Shown one piece after another: positions 42,001-52,633 of a DNA stretch of 64,000 nucleotides (positions are counted from its first letter, which is position 1; every line of letters starts with the position of its first letter). Under the pieces are notes generated by a model. The model was not told where the DNA came from. It did no database searches and worked only from the letters and a program-made list of their open reading frames with translations. The position numbers were made by a program, and so were the translations under genes. Origin of the DNA: Ancylostoma caninum (Eukaryota; Nematoda; Chromadorea; Rhabditida; Ancylostomatidae); the NCBI GenBank assembly GCA_037903475.1, contig JBAJFG010000358.1, positions 124,001-188,000 of the forward strand, in the 5' to 3' direction.

Positions 42001-45000
42001 AGTCCATAGTAACTAGGTTGGGCGCAACTGAATCACGGTTCCATCTGCCTTCTTGGCAGATAAGCCTCGCAAAAAATGGGCAAAGAGGGTTTTAAAAAAA
42101 GCATTACATTGGGGCATTGTCAGTACTTAACTTGCGACACCATTTATTTAATCCCTCTAATAAACACTGATGCGAAATTTTCCGGAAATGTGACCCTCTT
42201 TTGGCGATGAGTGGGCGTTGCTTAATAAAATGGAATTTGTTTGGTGTTGCTGAGGGAGATCTTACTCTATATAAAGCGCAGACCCCCCCATCGCCGCGCG
42301 AGGGATGACAGGTCACGCTGTCATTGATCCACTCGCCTCGCCCCACCTCTTTTGCCCGCCGCCACGGGCTCTATTGCGAAAATTGACACGCCCAATGACA
42401 CGCCCATGTATATGTATGTGTACAACATGGAAATCTCCGATCAGAACGTCTAATTTCCAACCAAAACGGAATATCTTGGATCTTTAAAGCAGAATGGGAG
42501 AACCACTGATGAAGCGAGTGTTATTTCGCAATCAGAGCCGTGAATCATCCAAATACAGCAGAGTTGTACGGGAATTTTCGCTGCACTCCTTCTAAAGCAC
42601 TAAGTAGTAATAGCAATTAGAAATTAGCGGTCAGGGGAACGAATGGTGCACTCCATGAGCTTAATGTTGTGCTTACAAAATAGGAATAGAACGTCCATGC
42701 AGTTTATTCCTGTTAGAAGCTAATTGTGCCCGAACCATAACAATTTCGACTTTTAGCGCTATCCCAAGTGAAAACGACTTGACCACGTGAGGACCTGTGT
42801 TGCTATTCATACAAAGGACCATGTAGAAGCTCTTTGTATTGAACATAATAAGAGTTAACCTCCAAACCGATTAGGAGCTACGGAGCTTCGCAGAAAATCA
42901 CTGTCATCCGCGAAGCGCGGCGAAGCTGCGCTTCGTGTGGATGACAGTGATTTTCTCGAGTTTACCTAGCCCGGAGGTAACGTGGCACACGGGTCCGAGT
43001 CAGAGCGCCGCGAAGCGGCGCTCTGGCTCGGGGTAGTTTATTTTTTCAGAGTTTACCTAGCCCGGAGGTAACGTGGCACACGGGTCCGAGTCAGAGCGCC
43101 GCGAAGCGGCGCTCTGGCTCGGGGTAGTTTTTTTTTTCAGAGTTTACCTAGCCCGGAGGTTTACGGGTCTTCGCGGCGCTCTGGCTCGGGGTTCTTTTTT
43201 TTAGTTTACCTAGCCCGGAGGTAACGTGGCACACGGGTCCGAGTCAGAGCGCCGCTTCGCGGCGCTCTGGCTCGGGGTTCTTTTTTTTCAGAGTTTACCT
43301 AGCCCGGAGGTAACGTGGCACACGGGTCCGAGTCAGAGCGCCGCTTCGCGGCGCTCTGGCTCGGGGTTTTTTTTTTTCAGAGTTTACCTAGCCCGGAGGT
43401 AACGTGGCACACGGGTCCGAGTCAGAGCGCCGCGAAGCGGCGCTCTGGCTCGGGGTAGTTTTTTTTTCAGAGTTTACCTAGCCCGGAGGTAACGTGGCAC
43501 ACGGGTCCGAGTCAGAGCGCCGCGAAGCGGCGCTCTGGCTCGGGGTAGTTTTTTTTCAGAGTTTACCTAGCCCGGAGGTAACGTGGCACACGGGTCCGAG
43601 TCAGAGCGCCGCGAAGCGGCGCTCTGGCTCGGGGTAGTTTTTTTTCAGAGTTTACCTAGCCCGGAGGTAACGTGGCACACGGGTCCGAGTCAGAGCGCCG
43701 CGAAGCGGCGCTCTGGCTCGGGGTAGTTTTTTTTTCAGAGTTTACCTAGCCCGGAGGTAACGTGGCACACGGGTCCGAGTCAGAGCGCCGCGAAGCGGCG
43801 CTCTGGCTCGGGGTAGTTTTTTTTCAGAGTTTACCTAGCCCGGAGGTAACGTGGCACACGGGTCCGAGTCAGAGCGCCGCGAAGCGGCGCTCTGGCTCGG
43901 GGTAGTTTTTTTTTTCAGAGTTTACCTAGCCCGGAGGTAACGTGGCACACGGGTCCGAGTCAGAGCGCCGCGAAGCGGCGCTCTGGCTCGGGGTAGTTTT
44001 TTTTCAGAGTTTACCTAGCCCGGAGGTAACGTGGCACACGGGTCCGAGTCAGAGCGCCGCGAAGCGGCGCTCTGGCTCGGGGTAGTTTTTTTTTCAGAGT
44101 TTACCTAGCCCGGAGGTAACGTGGCACACGGGTCCGAGTCAGAGCGCCGCGAAGCGGCGCTCTGGCTCGGGGTAGTTTTTTTTCAGAGTTTACCTAGCCC
44201 GGAGGTAACGTGACACGGGTAGTCAGAGCGCCGCTTCGCGGCGCTCTGGCTCGGGGTAGTTTTTTTTCAGAGTTTACCTAGCCCGAAGGTAACGTGGCAC
44301 ACGGGTCCGAGTCAGAGCGCCGCGAAGCGGCGCTCTGGCTCGGTCTGAATATATTCAGCAAATCTCGACATCCCAGAAAAAGGTAACTTTTTTCGATAGA
44401 TGAAATACTGCTCGAGGTGTCCGACAGTAGCTACACCAGGCCAAGAGTAGAATTTACTAAATGCCTCGCCCGTTACTATTTGGGGCTCGGCTCCAAGATT
44501 CGGTTGGAAATGCCTCAGTTTTGATGAGCCGAAGAAGTGCATGTCCACTGGCGGGGCGGGCAAATCCATACTGGTTCACATCCAACCAAGGGAAATTTCA
44601 CTGAGTGAGGTATTACAAGGAACACAGTATTAGAAGAAGAGAGTGACTCTCTCCTTGTAATACTGTGTTAGCCAGATCTTTGCCTAATAAAATATCCTTT
44701 TGAACTTGTAGTGTAGTGAATCCACTTTTCCTCTAGAAAATTCATGTAAATCAATGTGTTGTGAAAAGTGACCTTTCGCACTTCGTCGACTCCTGTGATT
44801 CAAGCTTTCTTCTTTACATAAGTTTCACTCATGTAAAGAAGAAAGCACTAGCAAAAATCACTAGCAAAAATCAGAAAATGATGACCATAATTCTTTTTAC
44901 TCCGAATTGAAATCTCAAGTTTGAGCTGAGTTGCGCACCTCCAAAGCAGCCATCATTTGTGAGACAACCTAATACTTCCATCTACCATGATGTATGGGAG

Positions 45001-48000
45001 CTGGACCACTTCCTCAGCATTATTTTCACTGCGGCACGCCATCGTCCCTTCCAACGTCAGTGAGCTCTTTTCTTTAAGTCTTCCCACTATGGGGCAGCGA
45101 AGCACCTCTAACCCATCACTGGACCTGATCCTGAGAAATCCAACATTTGTTAGCCATTTCTTACCACACTCGTCGGTTAACGTCTTTCCCACTTCTGAGT
45201 GCGCCACCATCCCCACACAGCTGTGGATCTACTTCATGCAGCCTACTCTCATCTTGCTGTTTCCCATCTATCTGTCTTTTAGACTTTTTTAAACATACAC
45301 ACCCGCATCTTCTCTTTTACACGACTTGACAATCACAGACCAATCTCATTCATTTCTACTGTGATGTAAACAACTGTAGGTTCTCTAAGTAAATGAACAT
45401 GACAGAAAGTGGACCATACACCTGTCATTTCAGATAAAAATCAAAATTTGCACGCCTTCCGTACCTAACTCACACACTGAAGATCGTGGTGTAGCTAGAT
45501 TTTTTCGGCTGTGGTTGGTTCTCTTCCGCAAACATACGTAAAATACAAATTAATGTTAGGTTTGATATGTGGCGCATCCACTGTAGGAGTGATTGACTCC
45601 CACCTTTCTTTACTTGTTAACCTTCTGCTCTACCACCTGCATTTTATGTAAATAATTTCTATAATTTGTGTTTCTAGGTCCTAGCTTCAGACCTTTCTTT
45701 GCTTGTCTCCAGAAGTGAATTTTGCAGCCGATGCGTAAGATGAGCAGAGAGGAGCTCACAGCCCAACCACCGAATTCGTCTGAATTCCCCTATATGGATA
45801 TTTTACAAGAGTTTATGGCAGCGTTAGTTTTTTTTGTGTTCATTACTCTACCTCTAAAAAGCTAGTGTAAAAACTCGTAACTCCTGCAGAGAGCAGCTGA
45901 AGAGGACCAAAAATCATGACACCGTCGACAGATATCGATTTGATATGTCTGAAGAAGTTGAGGATAACGTGGATCGAGGTGGAAGAAAGAGAAGAAGGAA
46001 TGGTAGGTATGCCCAAGGCGAGTATGCATGTTCATCCAAAGAATTAGAGGAAATTTCTCTACAGATCACATGACCGGCGAGAAGGTGCCAGCTGCCCCAT
46101 GCTGGTTCTGCTTATCGAACGTAGATGTCGAAAAACACCTTGTGGTAGCAATAGGCGACGTTGCCTATGCTGCAATGCCTAAAGGACCACTAGTCGATGA
46201 CCATGTCATGGTACTCAGTGTAGGTACGACTCCCCGAGTGGTTTTTTAATACAGCTAGATTTTATTGACTGAGTGAATCGTGAACTAGTGAAGGTTTGCA
46301 GGACACATCCAGTCAATGGTCGCCGCTTCAGACGATTTGAGAAATGAAATCGAGAAGTTCAAGAACGCCTTTACTCTTGTGGCAGACAAGGTCTTTTCTT
46401 TTATTTTATTACTACATTTTCTGATAAGGAACGATTTTATTTACATGGATAAGTACAGCCCAATCTGTTCGAGAAGTAAATAACAGTTACTCAGCAAAAC
46501 AAGTAATGTAAACAGACTTGAGGGAGGAATAAAGAGACGAGAATACATGGAACCCACGGTAAAAGAATAATTTTAGAAGTTGATTATGTTCAGCTGGGCC
46601 AAGACTGGTATCGATGTTTATTTCGGCTAACGTTTGGTGGTTTCGCCTTCGTCGGAGCCTGAAAAGTCAAGCCATTCGTAACCTATCCTCTAAAATACCT
46701 TATTCCAATATATAAACATAATTCAAATGATCACTAGACTCAAAAAATAACAAAAGAGAAGCAAACAGGTTAGCGCTCACCTCAAACGCCGGATTGTGGA
46801 AGGATTATGGACTGTCCATCTTGTTGGTAATTACACTGTGGGAGCCGCTCAAGCAGCAGGACATCCCGGGCCACGCTCGCCCGCTTTGCACTTGCAGTCG
46901 GCGTCTTTCATGCGGCGCTCGGTGATGTCTCGGCCTTCGGCGGTTTTGCCAATCACACAGAGACACCCTTTCGGTCGTGGGAAGCAGCCCTCTTTCAAGC
47001 CCTTGAACTTGTTGTGCAGCTCATCCAGTACGGCAGCGTAGTTCGCTTGGGCACGTTCCCTAACGGGATCGCGAACATTTTGACTGGGTGCATCACGCTG
47101 GCGATATTTCTGCTGTGATTGATTCACATTTGCTGGCTGTCGTTGCGAGCCAACTGCTACATCACGTTTCGATCGGATTCTGCATTCGGACGGGTTGTTG
47201 TACGTGGTGACGACCTCGTTTCCTCGAGAGTCCTTCTCGTTGCATCTGCAGCCTCCAGACGGTTTCGGGAAGCAGTTCTCCTTGAAATCTCCGAATTTCT
47301 CCTTGATCTCCTGGTTCAAGTTCTTCTTATTGTCGGCTGTCTGCCTTTCAGCACTCTTCTTGCACTGAGCATCAGATGAATACTCCACAACTTCTTCGCC
47401 GCGTCCCAGGTCAACATTGCACTTGCATCCTCCGGATGGCTTCGGGAAGCAGTTGTCCTTGAATGCTCCGAATTTCTGTTGGATCTCCTTACCCAGGTTC
47501 TTCTTGTTTTCGGCCGTAACCATCTCGATCGGCTTCCTGCACTCATCGTCTGTGGCGAATTCGATCATAGTGTCCACCGATCCATCCTTGATGCTGCATT
47601 TGCAGCCACCCGACGGCTTCGGGAAGCAGTTCGGTCGGAAGCCCACACCAACAGCAGCAGAACGAGGCGCAGCACAATGAGCAGTAACTGCCAGCAGACA
47701 GAGAATGAGCGCACTTCGCCACATCTCGGGTCGACAAACTGACACCGCGCCGATCGCTTCCTATACTCCCGCCCTTGCGCGGCTGCGTCTCCCCTGCTCG
47801 CATGCTATTCGAGCACCCGTGACTGCTGTGTTTATGCAACTGATGTCTAGCGCGAATTTTACACTTCGGAAGCCAATGAGTCGCTTAGTCATCGTGAGTC
47901 ACCGTGGATGTTTATCGGCGGCTATCAATGTTGTTAATCTTCTGACTCGGCTAAGAAAGTGTGAGTTTTCGTTCATATCTACTTGTGTTACTCTATTCTC

Positions 48001-49476
48001 TGGTCTGCTCTTTGTCCTTCTCAACGAAAACACAAGGATTGAATGACACACGATCTTGAACTGAAAGAGGGGAGCCGTGGGATTCACTTCGAAAAAAAAA
48101 ACACAAATTATTAATTGATTCAGAACAAAACGCTGGTGGCGGATGACGGTTCATTTTACATGTGGCTTTAGAGGAAGGAGTTTACAGGCACGACTTTTGA
48201 ACAGGGCCTAGTGGATCATCGAGATTATTCACGGTGAACGTTTTGACGCCCTCCCTCCTCCCAAGTTCATCCGTACTTAACAAAAGCGTAATTGCGTTTG
48301 CCCAGGGCATGCAGTGTTAACTCGTCCACCTAGATTAATCTGAATGATGTATGGTGGCTGAGGACGAGAGTTCGTAACATCCCTGAACAATCCTAGGCAA
48401 GCTGCTGCAGTTATACCCAGAGGGGAATCCCTTCGAAATGCCTAGCCTCTATTCGGTACCCTACTTCATGGATACGCCATTTTCGATATGTTCATTGCAG
48501 TTTCATTCGTATTAGGGAAAGTCGATGGATTTCTACCCTTTGAAAACCCGAGGTTTCAATTGCAAGGTAATTGTGGTAGCCTTGGTAACCCGCTACCGGG
48601 CTTCCCTCTATCTGGTTGCTAAAATAAGGAACTTCTGTCTATAATGCTTGGTTGTCCCTATTTTTTTCCTGAAATTTTGCTACAATATTTGAAGACGAGA
48701 ATTTGTTCGATATACTAATAGTATATTATACTGAACAATAAATCCTTACAACATGTTTATCACCGTTTCAGGCAGGAAAATCCTTGGTATGTTTCGAGCG
48801 CAACTATCGTACTCAACACTTGCAATTGCAAATGGTCCCTGTTCCGAAGTCATGCGTGAAGGCGCTCAGGGGAGCATTCTTGAACGCCGCCAATCTGGCT
48901 GGAATCGAGTTGACGATGATGGATGAGAATGACCAGGTGAGGTTCGCTGCCAGTCTTTTTGGCTTTCATGGATGTGCGGCCTTTTGTCAGCAAATCGATG
49001 CCACTTCACATCGCCATGCAATAAAAAACCTGTTTGGAAATTGAAACACCCCTTTTGTTTGTTTTCCTTGTTTGTTCTACTCTTGGTACAGGAAGACGTG
49101 GAATGTGTTCAGGAATATTTACAATGATGTATCAGTTATTGTTTTTAATCCTCATACTGCAGCTATCAGACCTGGTTAACGAGGGCTGCCCCTACTTTTT
49201 CGTTGAAATGCCAGACGGCTCACGGCTGTTCACACGTCAAATGAAGGATTTCCCGTTGCAATTTGCCAGAGAGGTACATTATCACTTGACCAACAAACAC
49301 TAGCGTCTCTACAATTGACTCTCCAGGTGCTTGCTAGTCGTCCAATCCTTGACTGTGAAGCAAAAGCAGACTGGAAGGCATGTGTGTTAAGTAAAGAGGA
49401 GGAAACGAAACTCGCTAAGCAACTGCAGGAGCGATTTCGACCATTCGATTTTACTAATGAGGACGATAGCGACTAA
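39033..49476 (+). CDS. CWF19L1: CWF19-like protein 1 (CwfJ family)
   Basis: Fourteen exons: 39033-39125, 39797-39911, 40592-40696, 40767-40843, 40936-41013, 41075-41208, 41280-41388, 45728-45822, 45890-46002, 46065-46223, 46302-46390, 48772-48936, 49163-49273 and 49327-49476, giving 530 aa (human ~538). The N-terminal metallophosphoesterase-like part begins [16 protein letters not shown] and includes [12 protein letters not shown] and YLSGVEGP. The CwfJ C-terminal 1 (HIT-like) domain has PCWFCLSN (318-325) and [14 protein letters not shown] (348-361), continuing [13 protein letters not shown]. The CwfJ C-terminal 2 domain has YFFVEMPDG and FPLQFARE, ending [12 protein letters not shown]. The family (yeast Drn1, fission yeast Cwf19) works with the lariat-debranching enzyme and late spliceosome. 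Intron 5 is GC-AG (41014 GCATGT). Intron 1 holds a MITE, intron 7 (4.3 kb) a mariner-like element with a tandem array, and intron 11 (2.4 kb) an opposite-strand gene. Confidence 0.96.
39228..39450 (+). mobile_element. MITE with long TIRs (GTTATTCATGC family), copy B
   Basis: About 223 bp, highly similar along its length to 27516-27745 and in the same orientation, with ends GTTATTCATGCTTGGGGCGC... and ...GCAAGCATGAATAAC. Inserted in intron 1 of CWF19L1. Confidence 0.9.
42892..42956. repeat. Hairpin at the left edge of the tandem array
   Basis: AGAAAATCACTGTCATCC and its exact complement (18 bp) enclose a GC-rich loop containing GCGAAGCGCGGCGAAGC. It directly abuts the first array unit. Confidence 0.85.
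42957..44342 (+). repeat. Tandem array, 16 units of ~89 bp, splice-signal-like with GC hairpins
   Basis: The core TTTACCTAGCCCG begins at 42961, 43052, 43143, 43205, 43294, 43383, 43473, 43562, 43651, 43741, 43830, 43921, 44010, 44100, 44189 and 44273. A full unit is a T-tract plus CAG, then 18 nt (AGTTTACCTAGCCCGGAG), then GTAACGTGGCACACGGG, then a GC palindrome (AGAGCGCCGC, 5-nt centre, complement), then GGCTCGGGGTAG. Units 3 and 15 are shortened, unit 4 has a variant acceptor, and unit 1 lacks the T-tract. The near identity of most units points to recent amplification or gene conversion. It is not a CRISPR array: there are no unique spacers. Confidence 0.95.
46849..47724 (-). CDS. Secreted Cys-rich protein with four CFP[KR]P repeats, nested in CWF19L1 intron 11
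   Basis: A single uninterrupted ORF of 291 aa from the ATG at 47724 (298 aa from the upstream ATG at 47745). The inner ATG is preferred because it gives a clean signal peptide ([18 protein letters not shown]). Four repeats follow, numbered on the longer form: 39-97, 98-156, from 157, and 253-298. The first three start [10 protein letters not shown][KR]C, the last [11 protein letters not shown]. In repeats 1 and 2 about 18-19 residues then lead to a further Cys and a helical NKKNLxxEIxxKFGxFK linker. Repeat 3 is followed by RSKR (a furin-type site) and a Gln/Asn-rich, Cys-free insert. A candidate poly(A) signal (AATAAA on the minus strand) lies near 46618. Extracellular role likely; no named family recognised. 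Intron-free and transcribed against its host gene. Confidence 0.88.
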   Translation of the reverse strand: MWRSALILCLLAVTAHCAAPRSAAVGVGFRPNCFPKPSGGCKCSIKDGSVDTMIEFATDDECRKPIEMVTAENKKNLGKEIQQKFGAFKDNCFPKPSGGCKCNVDLGRGEEVVEYSSDAQCKKSAERQTADNKKNLNQEIKEKFGDFKENCFPKPSGGCRCNEKDSRGNEVVTTYNNPSECRIRSKRDVAVGSQRQPANVNQSQQKYRQRDAPSQNVRDPVRERAQANYAAVLDELHNKFKGLKEGCFPRPKGCLCVIGKTAEGRDITERRMKDADCKCKAGERGPGCPAA

Positions 49477-52400
49477 GATGTCTACTCATTTCCTAGAATT
49501 AATGGTCTGGCTCTCCAGTACTGCGTCGTTGGTCTCAAGGACTCTTTCGGTTACGTATTTTGCACACTCATTCTCGTTGTTACCTGTTGAATATAAATAT
49601 TTGAATTCTAGCGGTTCACACTCCAGTTTCTGTTTCTTTTGTTAGCAAAAAAGGTTTGTAGGCGGGAGTGGAAATACAAAAAAAAAACGTAAAAGGTGCA
49701 ATAAGTTACGAACTGTGAAGCATGTGTCATAAGAAATTGTTGTTCCTGAGGAAGCTGCATCGCCGATTAGTTCAAGGTCTTTCTTTGGGTAACTGTGGAA
49801 ACAAGATAGCAAATTTTCGAATTTTGAAGAGGGTAAGTAAAATATTTCAGGGAAAAAAAACTGCTGATGAGACACACACTTGCACGCTTGAGGGCTTGGT
49901 CATTCGCTGCTGCTATTAAATAACACAACTTGCAGACATCATGTCTCGAATGGGATAGATAAACTATCGAGTTGGTCTATGATACTTCGGCAAATAAACA
50001 AAAATGCGTTGACTGCTTCATAATATGTGGGATTATATGTGAAGAAGGTAACGTTTTGATGACATAACTCAGAAGTGCTAAATTTGCAGAGCAGCGACTG
50101 ATTATTGAGATTACCCAGGGTTAACGCCCGTTCTAATCATGGGTAAGTCTGTGTAGTATTAAAACGTTTACCCTGGGTGATATCAATGATGCATGCGGCT
50201 CCAGAGCGTCTTAGGCGACATGCTTTTTTCATTTGTCAAAACTAATGAAACTCAGAAGCGCATCGTGCTGCCCATGCGCTCCGAGAGCACTATTCTTTCA
50301 CTAAAAGGTGTTTCTTATCTATTCTTCGAAAACTAATTTGTTCACGTGTTGGGCCTAAGTATGGAAATCCCAATCGGGTAATGAAACTGTATTTTCTCCT
50401 GGTAATCCATCGAGGTTGAGAAGCCTTCGATGGTGGTCTTACGCGCAACGTCGGTGGAATACAAACAAATGAAAACAGAATTCGAAGCGAGCCCTTGGAG
50501 GACTATTTCGTCGACATCGGCAGCAGGGAGCTTACAATTCAGGGAAGGGGGGGGGGGAGGAGGGGGAGGTGGCAAGGTGGCTTGGCTGTTGTTACTTGGT
50601 CGTATTTTTCCACTTGCCTGCACTTGTCTTTACCTTGTTTCTTACCTCAATTTTTGTATCAATAAGTTTTTCAATCCGCAATGATAACTGACCCTTGAGA
50701 TTTCTTGTGGAATTTTGAACTTGTAAATAATGAGAGTTTTATTATAGTATTATCCCTACTACCGAAGGCAGAACCTGCACCTGATTGAGGAGATTGTGCT
50801 TCTTATGAAAGTTGCCGTTTGGATGATTCGAGATAAAATGCGTGATTTCTGAGATCTAAAGGCACCGTTCCACCTCAGAATCGTTTTTGAGATTTTCACA
50901 TGAAAAGAATCTCCGGGAGCTGCTGATCACGATGCACTGCATATAGCACATTGTATAGATTCCAAGTGAAACTGCCAAAGCAAACTCGTTTCCCAGCACC
51001 AATTTTTAAAAGAAGTACGAGTTTATGATTCAATTCGTTTGTGACGGAATACTAGGTAAATTAGAAATGAGATGCAAGCACAACTGCATATAGCACATTG
51101 TATAGAAATGACCAAAAAGACATGGATTGCTTTTTTTTCAATTCTAGAGTGGTTCTCTTGACATCTGGTAGTGATTTAGCACATTTGCTACCACACAGTT
51201 GATCGAGATGTCATGCAGGAAGTAAAATGAAGTCGCGGAAGGGGAATAGCTATAGAGGAAACGACCATCACCCGACGAATTGCCCTGTTTGCAGACACTG
51301 TGTTGCGAGTAATGTGTTAATTTGTGGATTGTGGGTTTAGTTGAGATTTGGTTTCCATCTCCAATTCATAAAGTTGGCTTCCAAGTCTGTATCGATTTCA
51401 TCTGGGAAGGTATCAGTGGCGTACGCGAGCCTGAATGGAAGTCGTAAACATAAGCGATGGGGTCGGTATGAATGGAAGTCGTGAACATACATAAGCGATG
51501 GGGGGGGGGAGGGGTGGCTACCGATGACGATGAAAAATACTACTGAGCTACTACTGATGGTATTTCTATACTTGCCTTGTATGTAAATAATCTACGCTGA
51601 TGGAAGTCAGGTCGTTAATTCATTGCTTTTGAGCAACCAATTGTAAGAAATCTATCATGACTCCAATTAACCTTTTGAATTCACCATGCTTATGATTTTT
51701 TCGGAGTTTTTCTACCGAGTACTATTTTGAGTTCTCTTTTGAATGACACTCTGGCCCTCAACCAACTTCATAGTAGTTTCTTGAAGGTTCTTTCTTTTTT
51801 GCGAGCTATTGCTGCTAACAAAAACACTAGCATCATTTCACTCTTAAAGATTTTTTCGTGACGAGTGAAAAGCGTCGCACTCCGCGCTCATTGCGTTCAT
51901 CGTGCCGACCTTGATCTGGACGAAAGGTGTCTCGAGTCTGAGCAGACAGTCGACCTTGCCCACTGTCTGCACAGTGACTTCACCTTTCCATGCTGTGAAT
52001 CGACTCTGAAACGTAGTGTTATCACAGCACCGATAGGGGTGAGATGGGGATCAGAGAAGTAAAGGTTGTCCACCAACTTCGATAAGGCTGAGAAAGGTCA
52101 AAAGAGTGAAGCTTGTGGAGTATAAGATAGTGAAAGCTCTTTCCAAGATGGACCGAAACCGTTCCAATATTGCTCAAAAAGCGAAAAAAGACCATAGATC
52201 AAGCCGGAATCTCAGAGCTTACATCTCTTTGCTTACGTTACTGGACCCATCTCAGCTCCATACTGATAGTGTCCCAATTTGATTTTCCCGCAATATTTTG
52301 ATAATCTCACAGAACTGTATGTTGCGCAGTCGTCGGTGACTTTCTCCATGCAATTCCCTACGAAACGGCACCAACAGCGACAAATTTTTCTGGAAATCCA

Positions 52401-52499
52401 TGGAGAAATCAATTCCTAAGACACAGACGGTGGATTTGCGTCCTTCAATATATATGAATAAATTCTTAGACAGAGGTCATCAAAGAAAATGCTTTCGTA
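49477..52499. other. Intergenic, low-complexity and short repeats
   Basis: No gene recognised. Contents: a G-rich run at about 50547-50570; a ~23-bp direct repeat (CTGCATATAGCACATTGTAT at about 50937 and 51085); a short tandem duplication at about 51430-51505 (GAATGGAAGTCGT...AAGCGATGGGG); and ACCCAGGGTTAAC / TTTACCCTGGGT words near 50112-50180 that resemble words at 10700-10820 in the globin gene. The CWF19L1 3' UTR should end in the first few hundred bases. Confidence 0.45.
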
Positions 52500-52594
52500 G
52501 GAGTCCGATCCTGTCGGATAACGAATGATACGTATCGATCGTCGGATAGTGATGATCGATACGTATCTTCAGTTATCCGATCGGATCGGACTCC
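52500..52594. repeat. Foldback, ~41-bp arms
   Basis: GGAGTCCGATCC... (52500-52540) and ...GGATCGGACTCC (ending 52594) are inverted with roughly five mismatches. The arms contain GATACGTATCGATC. Spacer about 13 bp. Intergenic. Confidence 0.8.
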
Positions 52595-52633
52595 GATACA
52601 CCATAAATGTAGCTACAGGTGATGCGGCGCGGC

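Larger units (their letters stand above)
41720..44972. mobile_element. Mariner-like non-autonomous element, 3.25 kb
   Basis: The left end TTAGGTTGTCCCACAATAAA and the inverted right end TTAGGTTGTCTCACAAATGA pair over about 27 bp with ~5 mismatches. TA lies directly outside both ends (41718-41719 and 44973-44974), the mariner target duplication. TTAGGTTG is a typical mariner terminus. No mariner transposase with D,D(34)D motifs was recognised. Inside are the 16-copy tandem array, two hairpins (42892-42956; 44804-44846) and an 85-codon minus-strand ORF (44312-44569) of unknown origin. Lies in CWF19L1 intron 7. Confidence 0.75.

Noticed and set aside
42957..44342. CRISPR-like periodic array
   Set aside because: Units are repeated in full with no unique spacers, in a eukaryotic intron.
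44312..44569. Minus-strand 85-codon ORF as mariner transposase
   Set aside because: No D,D(34)D-type motif or helix-turn-helix pattern. Origin unknown, so not annotated as a gene.
44953..45216. Minus-strand 87-codon ORF as a gene
   Set aside because: Spans the right end of the mariner-like element and its flank, has no recognised domain and no splice context.
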